Origin: Micromonospora_G sp044458865
GTDB lineage: Bacteria; Actinomycetota; Actinomycetes; Mycobacteriales; Micromonosporaceae
NCBI RefSeq assembly: GCF_044458865.1
Contig: NZ_JBITIH010000006.1
Span: 1 to 64,000 of the forward strand
Direction of reading: 5' to 3'
DNA: 64,000 nucleotides
Below are positions 24,488 through 33,611 of the stretch, in pieces (within the stretch, counting starts at the first letter, position 1; each line of letters begins with the position of its first letter). A program made the position numbers and the translations under genes. The notes beneath the pieces were generated by a model, which had not been told where the DNA came from, did no database searches, and saw only the letters and a program-made list of their open reading frames with translations.

Positions 24488-25351
24488 GTGTCGTCAGTGC
24501 CCGAGCCCGGTGCGGGCGTGCGGAGAGCCGATCTCACCCCGCTCGGTCAGATCGAAACGGAGGCGATCAGCCGAACCGTTCTGACCATCCCGAGCACCGT
24601 GATCGACCCGGACACGCCCGCGGTGCCGCTGCTCATGCTCGACTTCCGGCTCCTCGTCATCCGGTCCGCGCCGGAGGCGCGAGACCGCGCGTGGCGTCAC
24701 CTCGGCGAGCTGGCCCGCACCCGGCGCGGCGATTGGAACCTCTACGCCCTCGGTGTCGCCTACCCACACCTGCGTGCCCAGGTCAACACCCTCACCCGAA
24801 CCCTGACCCCCGACCGGGCGCGGCAGGTGCACTTCACCCTCGCCATCGAGTTCCTGCTCACCCTGCACGACCTAGACCTCACGGCACCCCGCGTGTTCCC
24901 CCGCCTCACCGACACCGCGTTGACCCGCACCAGCGGACGCAAACGCCGCAAGCGCCCGCCGACCTATGATCTGGACACCCTCGCCGCCGAGCACACCCCG
25001 ATCTCCCGGCACGGCAACCCCGAACCCGACACCGAACTCCGCGACGCCAACCGGGAGACCGTTCACGACGTGCTCGACCGGCTCACCCGGGAAGCCAACG
25101 ACAGCTCCGGCCGAGCGCGCATCACCCCACTACACGCCGACCTGATCCGCCGCACCTACCTCGACGGCAAAGCCCTACGCGACGTGGCCGCCGAACTGAA
25201 CATCAGCGAGACCAACGCCTCCAAGCAACGCAAACGCACCGCCCACATCCTCGCCCGACTCCTCGGCCGAGACGACCTCGTCCAGCCCACTCCACCGCGG
25301 CCTCGACAGCCCCGGTCGCAGCTCGCCACCGAGGCCACCCCGCAGCCCTGA
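24488..25351 (+). CDS. Sigma-70-like factor with region-4 HTH
   Basis: 287 aa from a GTG at 24488. The C-terminal part (about 220-262) is a sigma region 4-like HTH: LIRRTYLDGKALRDVAAELN, ISETNASKQRKRTAHILARL. The first 160 residues are helical without clear region 2 motifs, so promoter -10 recognition is uncertain. Proteins of this kind occur in actinomycete integrative elements. It may direct transcription of element genes. The proline-rich tail is probably disordered. Confidence 0.7.
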   Translation: MSSVPEPGAGVRRADLTPLGQIETEAISRTVLTIPSTVIDPDTPAVPLLMLDFRLLVIRSAPEARDRAWRHLGELARTRRGDWNLYALGVAYPHLRAQVNTLTRTLTPDRARQVHFTLAIEFLLTLHDLDLTAPRVFPRLTDTALTRTSGRKRRKRPPTYDLDTLAAEHTPISRHGNPEPDTELRDANRETVHDVLDRLTREANDSSGRARITPLHADLIRRTYLDGKALRDVAAELNISETNASKQRKRTAHILARLLGRDDLVQPTPPRPRQPRSQLATEATPQP

Positions 25352-25360
25352 CACGGCCCG

Positions 25361-25846
25361 TCAGCCCGGAGGAAGACCACCCCGGGCGTCCAACTCACGA
25401 CGGGTGTCCAACGCCAAGGTGATCTCGGTGTGCAGCCGAGACAACGCCTCCCGCGCCTGCGGATCGTCGTCCGAAACCCACAAGCAGTGATCCGCGAGGT
25501 CATCCACGCACACCAACACCGGGCCGGTGAACGGCTCGAACGGCACAACCAGGCTCCAGTCATCCAAGCCATCCCGCAGACAGTGCACGAACAAGATCAC
25601 CCCGCCACGCCCCTCGACACGGCCCAACTCCCCACCCAACCCGATCAAGCGCGGAGCCTGCTCGAACGCGATCTGAGCCTCGATAGCCGAGGCCCACCGG
25701 ACCCGCATCGCGGCCCCCGCGACAAAGTCACTCAACGACTCGCGCGGCGCGGCCGGATCCGGGTGCGCGAGATCCCATGCCAGCCGCTCAGCGAGCTTCC
25801 GGCGGCGGTTGGCGTCTTTTCTCCAGTCCGCGTAGCGCGACTCCAT
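25361..25846 (-). CDS. Hypothetical protein
   Basis: 161 aa, convergent with the sigma-like gene and 9 bp from its stop. The N-terminus is basic and helical (MESRYADWRKDANRRRKLAE), the middle has alternating strands (GVILFVHCLRDGLDDWSLVV, GPVLVCVDDLADHCLWVSDD) and the C-terminus is helical. No family recognised. Codon usage is typical of the element. Confidence 0.6.
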   Translation of the reverse strand: MESRYADWRKDANRRRKLAERLAWDLAHPDPAAPRESLSDFVAGAAMRVRWASAIEAQIAFEQAPRLIGLGGELGRVEGRGGVILFVHCLRDGLDDWSLVVPFEPFTGPVLVCVDDLADHCLWVSDDDPQAREALSRLHTEITLALDTRRELDARGGLPPG

Positions 25847-26043
25847 CTCACCAGACTGACATCACCTGCCCAGGTCAGGCGATCCGCCCTCGTAACGCCA
25901 GGCCGGGCGCCGTAGCCAACGCAACCCGGCCTCGGGTCACCGTGGGGAGGGCCACCCGAGATGCCTTCTACGTAACATCCTTGTGGCGGCGCGGCTGGCG
26001 ATGCTCACCCGCGTACCTTCGATGGTGGATGTAACATCCAGCG

Positions 26044-26904
26044 GTGACTGATGCTGGCTGCCAATGCCTCGCTTGTGCCCAAGATTTGACAACTCGCGAT
26101 GCCTTCCTTGTCGAGGAAGTATCTTCGGCCGGATTCGCGAGAATGGCCGTTGAAACCACAATTCCGTTCGTCTTCACCATTGGGCTATGGCACACATTCC
26201 GGCGGCCAGAGGTGGTTATGTTCGGTCTCCACCCATCGGACATGAATGGCTGGTTGAAGAAATACGTCGATCTTTCCCGTCATGACACCCCGTCCCGGGA
26301 GGGCGATCTGATTGAAAATGTCATTCAGGGCTTCCCTGTCCAGGTTCGTCCGGTGGATCGATCTTGGAACGATTCGCTATTCGGTACATTGCACCGCTTC
26401 TACCAGGGCGTTGTTCCTCCGGTTGAGCAGCTCATTTGGCCTGATCGCGAAGGTTTATGGCCATGGGACGACAGGGCTACCGAGAGCTGTCGGAAGCGAG
26501 AGGCCCAGGCATGGCTGCCTGTGGCCGAGCATCCAGACGGTGGATGGCGCCTGGTTGGCGAGATGGGGGTTGGCTTTCCTCTGAGCGGAGGCCCCGACCA
26601 AGAGGTTTTGACTACCCGAGATGTCATCACAGGTGTACGCAAGATTGCGGCTGTTGTTAACGTCGGAGGCATGCTGGACGTGCTGGATGAACGCCTCTAT
26701 CGGGCGGATGAATACGAAGTTGCCTATCTTGGGGATCTAGCCCGCACCCATGCGGCATTACTTGACTTCGACGACAGCCGAGAAGGCTATCGCGGCATCC
26801 TCGGTCCGAATAGCCGCTGGACCTATCGTCCGGTTTCCTCGCCGGACCGAAAGGCTAGCGCGCAAATATGGCAGAAACTGGAGTCCGATGATGAGAGCCA
26901 TTAG
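26044..26904 (+). CDS. DUF4262-domain protein
   Basis: 286 aa, GTG start. Residues 5-150 fit DUF4262: a CxxC near the start (CQCLACAQ), then PFVFTIGLWHTFRRPEVVMF and GLHPSDMNGWLKKYVDL. The C-terminal 130 residues (GGMLDVLDERLYRADEYEVA onward) are not recognised. DUF4262 proteins are common in actinobacteria and sometimes sit in toxin-immunity or defence loci; the biochemical role is unknown. The gene is visibly A+T-richer than its neighbours, suggesting separate origin. Confidence 0.65.
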   Translation: MTDAGCQCLACAQDLTTRDAFLVEEVSSAGFARMAVETTIPFVFTIGLWHTFRRPEVVMFGLHPSDMNGWLKKYVDLSRHDTPSREGDLIENVIQGFPVQVRPVDRSWNDSLFGTLHRFYQGVVPPVEQLIWPDREGLWPWDDRATESCRKREAQAWLPVAEHPDGGWRLVGEMGVGFPLSGGPDQEVLTTRDVITGVRKIAAVVNVGGMLDVLDERLYRADEYEVAYLGDLARTHAALLDFDDSREGYRGILGPNSRWTYRPVSSPDRKASAQIWQKLESDDESH

Positions 26905-26940
26905 TGGCGGGAAATGAGCCTGGACGGTGGTCGACAGTGA

Positions 26941-27639
26941 TCAAGGCTGACCTGCGATCCACTGCCCTCCCCGAGGATCGAGGCTCATATTGAAATCCTT
27001 CCACTCGGTGCCGATCTCCATGCCGCGCTCGTATGCCTCCTGCCATTTGGGAATGGCATCAAGGGGTGGTGGTGGGCCTATTTGACCCATGTCATCCATG
27101 TAATAGGCCAAGCGCCAAGCGAGACATGCTGTCATGAACTCGCCGTGCTCCAGGATGCGACTCGCCGTGAAACGTTCTCTAATTCGCTCGATGGTGATAG
27201 TTAGGTCAGGAAGCGGTGATCCCCATGGGGGTACGGCGGGATAGTGGTAAGCGACGGCATACAAGATCGATGCCGGCGTTTGCGACTCCCAAAAATACTT
27301 GAGTAATTCGCGGAGTCGATGACGGCTGGCGGTTGGGATATCGAACGTCTCTGCCCACAACCGTTCGATTCGAGCATGGTCGGGAGCGCTACCCGGCGCC
27401 TCTGCGGCATCCCACCGCTGGTCAACGAGATCATTAGACGGGGAGCGGGTGAGCTGCACGAACTTCAACGCCGTGTCGTGGCGAAGCGGTTCATCGCCGT
27501 CAAGCGGCGGCAAGTCTCGTCGCCGCAGGGGTCGGCTCCCTATGGCTTCCCGTCGCCGCGCCGGGTTGCCACTACGGCGCTGGCCCGTCTTCTTGATCAA
27601 AGTCCGCTCTCCCGCCGTTAGTCCTTGTGTCTGTCCCAC
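26941..27639 (-). CDS. Hypothetical protein, convergent with the DUF4262 gene
   Basis: 232 aa from a GTG at 27639; the first 65 residues are basic and may not be part of the real protein. The rest is helical with a tryptophan-rich centre (RLRELLKYFWESQTPASILY, FMTACLAWRLAYYMDDMG). Like the DUF4262 gene it is A+T-richer than the flanks, and the two are 36 bp apart at their 3' ends. Both may have arrived together. Function not recognised. Confidence 0.5.
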   Translation of the reverse strand: MGQTQGLTAGERTLIKKTGQRRSGNPARRREAIGSRPLRRRDLPPLDGDEPLRHDTALKFVQLTRSPSNDLVDQRWDAAEAPGSAPDHARIERLWAETFDIPTASRHRLRELLKYFWESQTPASILYAVAYHYPAVPPWGSPLPDLTITIERIRERFTASRILEHGEFMTACLAWRLAYYMDDMGQIGPPPPLDAIPKWQEAYERGMEIGTEWKDFNMSLDPRGGQWIAGQP

Positions 27640-27952
27640 TCTGGTCCTGCCGAGCTGCCATGGGTTGCTTCCAAGTTCTTGCTGTCGTTATACCAGATAT
27701 CGATGATCCGGCGTGTCAGGCACGACTCGGAGGGTTCGGTGGTGTCGTCCCCGTCGCGGCGCGAGCAATAGCCGAGGCGCCCAGGGCAGGGACCACGAGC
27801 CGGGATCGGACAGCGGCTCCGAGCGGGATGTTTACGCGCTGCTTGAGCGATTAGGTCTGTCGGCGTGGCAACCCTTGACGCGTCGATTCCACCAAGGATC
27901 GTGGGCACGGCTTCGTGTAGATGGCGGATTGTTGGCCAGCGCGTTTCAGGGG
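27640..27952. other. 313 bp without a convincing gene
   Basis: A minus-strand frame of 112 codons (27618-27956) is open but has no recognisable content, and a poor start. I see no promoter or hairpin that I would call. The stretch separates the FkbM gene from the 232-aa gene. Confidence 0.4.
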
Positions 27953-28855
27953 TCACGGCAGGGACGCGGCGTCCGTTCGCGAGAAGATGACGTCGCTCAT
28001 GTCGGTGATCGGGGTGGTCAATCGTTGAGGGGCGATGGGGTGGCGTCGGGCGCGGGGATAGCTCGCGGCGGCGTAGTCGTTGTTGAGGCGGTAGGCGTGG
28101 AAGCCGGCTGCGGTGAGTGGGTCGGTGACATCTGCGGGAGTGAGCCCTTGCTTGGCGAGTAGTCGTGGGGTGACCTCGATGACCAGCTCGACCGAGGGGT
28201 GCAGTTGGTTGATCGCGGGGGCGAGCCCTCGGATGACGGCGGCTTCGGCTCCTTCGGCGTCGATCTTGATGATGCGGGCCCCGGTGAGTTCGCGTGTGGT
28301 GGTGAGGTTGGGCAAGGGTTGGGCCTCGGCTTGGAATGCGGCGGCGCTGGAGTCGCGTGGTGGTACCTGTGTGGTGTTGCCGAGGTTGGCCGTGTCTGGT
28401 GTGTAGAAGGTGATCCGCTCCGTGGTGTCGGAGGCGGCGGCGCGGACGATCCGGATGTTGTTGAGCCGGTTGGTGTGCGCGGCGGTGGCGAGGGCTTGGG
28501 TGAAGTGTGGGGAGGGTTCGACGGCGACGACGCGACCGGTCGGGCCGGTGAGGTGGGCGGCGAGGAGGCTGTAGTAGCCGATGTTCGCGCCGATGTCGAT
28601 GAACGTGTCGCCGGGGGTGAGGCGTCGGCGTATCCAGGCGGTGAGGTGCGGTTCCCAGGTGCCGAACAGGTAGAGGTAGCGCTGGATGATGTCGGTGGTG
28701 GTGAGGTTCGGGAAGGTTATGCCGTCAACGGTGTGGCCGGTGGCGGTGACCGGGTGGCGGGTCAGATGGTCATCGAGGCGGGCGGCGAGCTGGGCACAGC
28801 CGTGTCCGTGTCGGAGGTAGGTCCGGAGGGTGTTGACAACAAGACGCTGCGACAT
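27953..28855 (-). CDS. FkbM-family methyltransferase
   Basis: 300 aa from the ATG at 28855 with AGGAG ten bases upstream. The SAM-binding motif I is FIDIGANIGYYSLLAAHLTG (about 91-110), followed by VVAVEPSPHF (motif II). IIKIDAEGAEAAVIRGL (about 205) is the FkbM signature. The family transfers methyl groups to sugar hydroxyls or polyketides. Next to a glycosyltransferase operon, methylation of a surface sugar is a natural inference. It is separated from that operon by the oppositely oriented kinase. Confidence 0.85.
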   Translation of the reverse strand: MSQRLVVNTLRTYLRHGHGCAQLAARLDDHLTRHPVTATGHTVDGITFPNLTTTDIIQRYLYLFGTWEPHLTAWIRRRLTPGDTFIDIGANIGYYSLLAAHLTGPTGRVVAVEPSPHFTQALATAAHTNRLNNIRIVRAAASDTTERITFYTPDTANLGNTTQVPPRDSSAAAFQAEAQPLPNLTTTRELTGARIIKIDAEGAEAAVIRGLAPAINQLHPSVELVIEVTPRLLAKQGLTPADVTDPLTAAGFHAYRLNNDYAAASYPRARRHPIAPQRLTTPITDMSDVIFSRTDAASLP

Positions 28856-28931
28856 CGACGCGGCTCCTGGGGTGTGGGGAAGGTGGCAGACTGTCACGGT
28901 GGTCGGGGCGAGTGAGGGTGAAGGAGGCCAG

Positions 28932-29432
28932 GTGGGCGAGCGGGTGCCGGTGGTGTTTTTCCTGGTGGGGTTGACCGGTTCGGGAAAGACCACGTATGCC
29001 AAGCGGGCGTTGGAGCCGGCGGGGGCGGTGCGGCTGTCGGTGGATGAGGAGGTCTTCGCCCGGCATGGCCGGTACGGGGTCGACTATCCGGAGTACGAGT
29101 ACTTCGAGCGGGAGGCGCCGGTCGTGGCCGAGGTGCGGGATCGGCTGGTGGGGCTGGTGGCCGAGGGGCGTGACGTGGTGCTCGATCACGGGTTGTGGCG
29201 TCGCGGGGATAGGGATTCGTGGAAGAAGCTGGTGGAGACGGCCGGCGCCCGGTGGCGATTGCTGTACTTCCCGGTTCCCCGGGAGGAGTTGCTTCGCCGG
29301 TTGACGGCCCGTAACGAGGAGGAGCACGCCAACGCGTTGACGGTGACCGAGAGCGCGCTTGATGACTTCTACGCCCGGTTCGACGTGCCGGATGGTGAGG
29401 GTGAGGAGATCGTGCCGGTCGGTTCGTTCTGA
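28932..29432 (+). CDS. P-loop kinase (zeta-toxin / AAA-type small-molecule kinase)
   Basis: 166 aa from the GTG at 28932 with GGAGG upstream; divergent from the FkbM gene. The Walker A motif is FFLVGLTGSGKTTYAKRALE (about 6-25), then LSVDEEVFARHG (DE in the substrate-binding place), DVVLDHGLWRRGDRD and LLRRLTARN (lid). This is the fold of zeta-toxin, chloramphenicol phosphotransferase and similar kinases. The substrate is unknown; a sugar or drug is possible. Its last 64 bp overlap, in antisense, the 3' end of the glycosyltransferase gene at 29369. Confidence 0.75.
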   Translation: MGERVPVVFFLVGLTGSGKTTYAKRALEPAGAVRLSVDEEVFARHGRYGVDYPEYEYFEREAPVVAEVRDRLVGLVAEGRDVVLDHGLWRRGDRDSWKKLVETAGARWRLLYFPVPREELLRRLTARNEEEHANALTVTESALDDFYARFDVPDGEGEEIVPVGSF

Positions 29433-30274
29433 GGCGGTGGCCGCCAGGTGTCGATGATGTGGGCCGCCTCGTGTGCCCACCAGGGCGGTAGCGCGTCGAG
29501 GGTTACCGGGCGCAGCGGCAGGGTGGGTGAGTCGACGGCGATGTGTCCGCCGTGGCGGGCGAGGTGGTCGAGCAGGCGTCGGGATTCCCGCAGCAGGGCG
29601 GGGCTGGTGCTGCGCCAACTGCCGTGGGCGAGGTGTTTTACGCGCTGCTGGAGGTAGGTGTCGACTCCGCGACGCCACTTGAAGTGGTGGACCACGACCG
29701 GTGGCCGGTTCACGGGTCGGTGTCCGGGGGCGCGGTGGTTGCCGCTGGCGACCGGGACCGTGGAGTGTGCCAGGACGATCTTTCGTGGGTCGCCGCGCAG
29801 GAGGTAGTGGGTGAGGAAGCCGCCGAGTGGGTAGGCGCGGTCGAGGCCCTGTTGCGGGTTCCACGGCCCGAGTTGGCCGTCTTGGGTGATCCGGTCGAGC
29901 ATCAGCCCGCCGATCGTGCCGATGCCCGCGCCGGCTGCCTCGTGCACGGTGTCGACCAGGCTGTTCGGGTAGGTGTGGAACTCGTCTGAGTCCGCGAGTA
30001 GGTGCCAGCCGGGGCCGGCGAGGGCGCGTAGTTCGTCGCGGAGGCGGGTGTTGGTGTGCTCGTGCCAGGGGCCGACGTTGACCAGGGCGGGACTGATGTC
30101 GAGAGTGCCGCAGGTGTCGAGAAGCCGGACGCGCTCGTCGTCACTGGTCTGGTCGGGGAAGTGGAAGGCGAGCAGGAACCGGTGTACGCCGTGGGCGCGG
30201 TAGTGCCCGACGAAGGCGGTGAGCAGGTCGGGTTCAACCGGCCCGATGACGGCGATCAGTGGCGGGATCGGCAT
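29369..30274 (-). CDS. Glycosyltransferase family 2/92-like
   Basis: 301 aa from the ATG at 30274 with GGAAGGA upstream. The sequence begins MPIPPLIAVIGPVEPDLLTA and has HYRAHGVHRFLLAFHF, and the metal-binding segment LLADSDEFHTYP (the DxD equivalent), as in GT92/DUF23-type enzymes. HHFKWRRGVDTYLQQR near residue 205 is also typical. Last gene of the four-gene operon; it overlaps the upstream gene by 41 bp, so translation is probably coupled. Confidence 0.7.
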   Translation of the reverse strand: MPIPPLIAVIGPVEPDLLTAFVGHYRAHGVHRFLLAFHFPDQTSDDERVRLLDTCGTLDISPALVNVGPWHEHTNTRLRDELRALAGPGWHLLADSDEFHTYPNSLVDTVHEAAGAGIGTIGGLMLDRITQDGQLGPWNPQQGLDRAYPLGGFLTHYLLRGDPRKIVLAHSTVPVASGNHRAPGHRPVNRPPVVVHHFKWRRGVDTYLQQRVKHLAHGSWRSTSPALLRESRRLLDHLARHGGHIAVDSPTLPLRPVTLDALPPWWAHEAAHIIDTWRPPPQNEPTGTISSPSPSGTSNRA

Positions 30275-31511
30275 GGTGTTGAGTCCTTCCAAGGTCGGTG
30301 GCCAGGTCGGTCCAGAACGCGAGCGTGGTCGCTGCGGTGGGCAGGCCGAGGTTGATCGCCTCGCCCAGCATCGGCTGTGGCAGCGGTTGGAGGGTTAGGT
30401 CGGTGATCGCTGCGGCGAGGTTGTCGGGGTCGGCGGTGCGGAACAGGCGCACCCACGGTTGGTCGCGGAGCAGGTTGGTGGTGGCTGGGTCGTGGTCGGA
30501 GACCAGCAGCGGTACGCCGAGGACCGCGCAGTCAGCGATCAGGCCGCTTTCCTTGCCGACGCCTGGGCGACGGGACACGATCGCGGCGTCGGCGGCGGCG
30601 TAGACGCGGCGGACGTGCCAGCGAGGTGCCGGCCCGGGAAGCGCGTGTACCCGGCCGTCCACGGCGGCGGCAAGGTGGCGCAGCAACACCGGGTCGACGG
30701 GATGCCCGGCGACGAGCACGCAGACTGGACGGGTCAGCCGGGCCAGGGCCGCCGCGACGGTGGCGATGTCCTTGTGTGCCCACCACCCGCCGACCAGGGC
30801 GAGTGCCGTGTCGTCGGGTTGGAGTCCGAAGTCCGCTCTGGCGGCGGTGCGCTCGGCGTCGCTGAGGGGTGGTTCGGCATCCCCGAGTGCGAACGGACGT
30901 ACCCCGGTCGGCAGTTTGGGGAAGAGTTGCGCCAGTCGTGCCCGGACCGCCTCGGTGGGACACACCACGCGGACCCGGTTGAGGTGGGCGGACGTGAGTC
31001 GGCCGATGAGGCGTAGCGCTCGGTCCTCGCTTGTGGGGACCTCGTGCACCACACGGATGTGGGCTCTGCCGGACAGCGCGGCGGCGAGACCGTGCAACGC
31101 GCCGCTGGCCGACAGCACCACCACAACCGGTCTGCCGGTCCGGACGCGACGAGTACCCGCCCGCAACGCCGCCGCTTCACCCAGACAAAGGGCGAGAGCG
31201 CCGATCTGGTGCGGCAGCCGGCGGTGCCGCGCCAGCCGGCCCACGAGCCGGCTGGCGCGACCGAGCAGCCGACTGGCCGCCCACAGCGCACGCTCGGCCG
31301 GCTCGCGGCCGACACGTCCGACGACGCGCGCTCCCGCGCGCCGAAGGGCGGCGCGGGCGTTCGGCTGAATCCCGCCGAGGGCGACGACCGTGCAGTCGCG
31401 TTCCTCGGCGGTGCACTGGCGGGCCAGGCGGATAGCCGCCTGGAACCAGTGACCGCCGACCGAGCCGGCAGCCGGTTCGATGAGCACCAACGGCGCCGCA
31501 GAGGTGGTCAT
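30234..31511 (-). CDS. Glycosyltransferase, GT-B fold (GT4-like)
   Basis: 425 aa, ATG at 31511 overlapping the upstream stop (ATGA). The N-terminus (LVLIEPAAGSVGGHWFQAAI) is the sugar-acceptor Rossmann half. The C-terminal donor half has LALVGGWWAHKDIATVAAAL, YAAADAAIVSRRPGVGKESG and LADCAVLGVPLLVSDH-like sequence, which fits GT4. Cytoplasmic or membrane-associated. Substrate unknown. Confidence 0.75.
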   Translation of the reverse strand: MTTSAAPLVLIEPAAGSVGGHWFQAAIRLARQCTAEERDCTVVALGGIQPNARAALRRAGARVVGRVGREPAERALWAASRLLGRASRLVGRLARHRRLPHQIGALALCLGEAAALRAGTRRVRTGRPVVVVLSASGALHGLAAALSGRAHIRVVHEVPTSEDRALRLIGRLTSAHLNRVRVVCPTEAVRARLAQLFPKLPTGVRPFALGDAEPPLSDAERTAARADFGLQPDDTALALVGGWWAHKDIATVAAALARLTRPVCVLVAGHPVDPVLLRHLAAAVDGRVHALPGPAPRWHVRRVYAAADAAIVSRRPGVGKESGLIADCAVLGVPLLVSDHDPATTNLLRDQPWVRLFRTADPDNLAAAITDLTLQPLPQPMLGEAINLGLPTAATTLAFWTDLATDLGRTQHHADPATDRRHRAG

Positions 31512-32200
31512 CGGCTGGCGGCGTAGCGCTGTGCGAGCCACGCCGGGTCGTTGAGGTTCTGCCACGTGCCGTCGTTGGGCGGTGTGTCGGCGGCAAATGT
31601 CACCCCGGCCCGTGCGCCTCTGATCGCGTCTTCGGCATGCGGGCCGGTGCCGGTGAGAGTCCACACCTCCAGGCGGGATTGCGCCTCGGCGCTGGCGGTG
31701 CCGTACTCGCAGCCCCGGGCGAGCATCGCGCACTCCCGGAACCCGGCCCGCCAGGCGTGCCAGGCCGACTGGTTGAACCGGGTCCGGCCCGCGACAGTCG
31801 GAGTGAACTCGATCCTTCCCGGCAGGCCGGCGAGGACGTCAACGACGTCGTCTCGCATCTCGCGTAGGGCTTGCCGGCGGCACAGCTTGAGACCGCCGTG
31901 GCCGTAGACGAGCCCGTTGACGGCGTTGACGGTGCGCCACACCCGCATCGCCACCCCCTCATCGAGGGCGTTCACCTCCGAGGGGTTGAAGTCGGCCGCG
32001 ACCTCGAAGTCAGCGTCCGCGATGAACAGGAAGTCGCTGTCGACCATCTCAGCGGTCAGTCGGTAGGCGCGGCGCATGCCGTGGACGCCGTGGAGCCGCT
32101 TCACCTGCCCGAACGTGTCGCTGAGCCGGGTGTAGAGCGTGTCTGCGAGCGGTTCGTCGTAGGAGAGGAACACCACGTCGAACGGCGAGGCGGGCGTCAT
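31508..32200 (-). CDS. Glycosyltransferase, GT-A fold
   Basis: 230 aa. FDVVFLSYDEPLADTLYTRL at the N-terminus and FLFIADADFEVAADFN (DxD motif, about 58) mark a GT-A enzyme. It is shorter than a typical GT2, but both core motifs are there. ATGA overlaps on both sides (start with 32197, stop with 31511) show tight translational coupling inside the operon. Acceptor unknown. Confidence 0.7.
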   Translation of the reverse strand: MTPASPFDVVFLSYDEPLADTLYTRLSDTFGQVKRLHGVHGMRRAYRLTAEMVDSDFLFIADADFEVAADFNPSEVNALDEGVAMRVWRTVNAVNGLVYGHGGLKLCRRQALREMRDDVVDVLAGLPGRIEFTPTVAGRTRFNQSAWHAWRAGFRECAMLARGCEYGTASAEAQSRLEVWTLTGTGPHAEDAIRGARAGVTFAADTPPNDGTWQNLNDPAWLAQRYAASR

Positions 32201-33474
32201 CGGGTGATCGCCTTCAAGTAGGCGGTGGCGACGACGTCGGGGGTCAGGCCGGCGGTCGAGCGGATCGCCCGATCGGCGGCTGCGGCGGCGAAGACGGGGT
32301 CCGTCACCAGACGCCGCACGATCGCCACGGCCTCACCGGGGTAGTCGAACATCAACTCCGGGTCACCGATCTCACCGAGCCAGCCCAGCCGGCGGGTCAG
32401 CAGGGGCAAGCCCATGGACAGGCAATCGACCACGGACATCGACCAGATGGTGCCCGGCCGAAAGGGGGCGAACGCGAAGGTGGCTCCGGCGAGCAGCCGC
32501 CGGTAGCGCTCGCGCTCGACGGTGTCGGCAACGATCTCGACGTTGTCCAGAGCGCCGAGTTGGGCCAGGTAGCGTTCCGGGCTGTCGTCGAGTCGAATCC
32601 GGTCAGGGCGGCGCTTGCCGAGAAGGTCGGTGACCCGCAACCGCGCGCCGACACCCGCAGCGCCCAACTGCCGCGCCACCTCAAGGAACTCACCTGTGCC
32701 GTAGTGCTCGTACAGGCGGTGGTTGTAGATGCCGACCGGCAGCCCCGGATCGGGCACCTCGCCCGCCCGGCGGACGAGATTCGGGTCTGCCGGCGCCGGT
32801 ACGATCCGCACTCGGTCACCGAGATCCAGACCGAGCCGGCCCGCGGTCTCGGTCACCCACCTCTCGGCGGTGCTCGAATGCACCATCACCCGGTCGCAGG
32901 CCATCAGCCCGGCGAAGAACGACAGCAACACCGGGTGCCCGAGACCGGCGTCGTTCAGCGACGGGTCCAAGCACAGGTCGCCCGCCGGGTCGAGGTGGAA
33001 CGGCAGGTAGTGGCAGTAGCCGGCCAGCAGCGCGTCACTGCCGGCCTCCAACATCGCCGCCCGCACCCCGGGCGCGGCCTCGATCTGATTGGCGACGACA
33101 ACCTCCGGGCGCACGCGACGCAGCAACGCAGCGCACGCGTCGACATCGAACGCGAACCGCGCCCGGTACTTCGTCGTAGGCGCGGACACCTCGATGTGAC
33201 CAGCCCGAGGATCGGAGACACCGACCGGTCCCGCGACCGTGAAACGAACGTCCTGGTCGAGCATTGCCGGCGCGAGGATGTCCGCGAACAGCAATCCCGA
33301 GTCAGCCGACAGCCGTCCCGGGTTGGTCACGTTGAGCAGGTACAACAGCGACAGCCTCGCCGGTGCCCCAGCCAAGGCGACGGCCGGTTTCGGCATCTCC
33401 TGTGCCGGAATCCGCAATCCGTTTCCTTGGGCGCGGCGCTGCGGGTGGGTGAGCGTCGTCTGGCCAGGCATCAT
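32197..33474 (-). CDS. Glycosyltransferase, GT-B fold (GT4-like), first of operon
   Basis: 425 aa, ATG at 33474 (a second ATG follows directly). It has LSLLYLLNVTNPGRLSADSG near the N-terminus, VRIVPAPADPNLV at the domain boundary, and in the donor half PFRPGTIWSMSVVDCLSMGL, with MSVVD in the E-x7-E place. First gene of the four-gene run 33474 to 29369. The run follows four small regulator-type genes in the same direction (35000-33612). Confidence 0.75.
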   Translation of the reverse strand: MMPGQTTLTHPQRRAQGNGLRIPAQEMPKPAVALAGAPARLSLLYLLNVTNPGRLSADSGLLFADILAPAMLDQDVRFTVAGPVGVSDPRAGHIEVSAPTTKYRARFAFDVDACAALLRRVRPEVVVANQIEAAPGVRAAMLEAGSDALLAGYCHYLPFHLDPAGDLCLDPSLNDAGLGHPVLLSFFAGLMACDRVMVHSSTAERWVTETAGRLGLDLGDRVRIVPAPADPNLVRRAGEVPDPGLPVGIYNHRLYEHYGTGEFLEVARQLGAAGVGARLRVTDLLGKRRPDRIRLDDSPERYLAQLGALDNVEIVADTVERERYRRLLAGATFAFAPFRPGTIWSMSVVDCLSMGLPLLTRRLGWLGEIGDPELMFDYPGEAVAIVRRLVTDPVFAAAAADRAIRSTAGLTPDVVATAYLKAITR

Positions 33475-33611
33475 GCCCTCCTCAATTCAGGGGTGACGAA
33501 ATGCAGCAACCAACCCCGCGAAGAAGCACTCATCACGAGAGCCCGCGTCGGGTCAGCAAATGAAGCCGAAATTTTGCGTCGCGATCGACGCTTCTCTGTG
33601 ATCGGACGGAA

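Noticed and set aside
27618..27956. 112-codon minus-strand frame
   Set aside because: No recognisable motif, poor start and composition unlike neighbouring genes; recorded as gene-free sequence.
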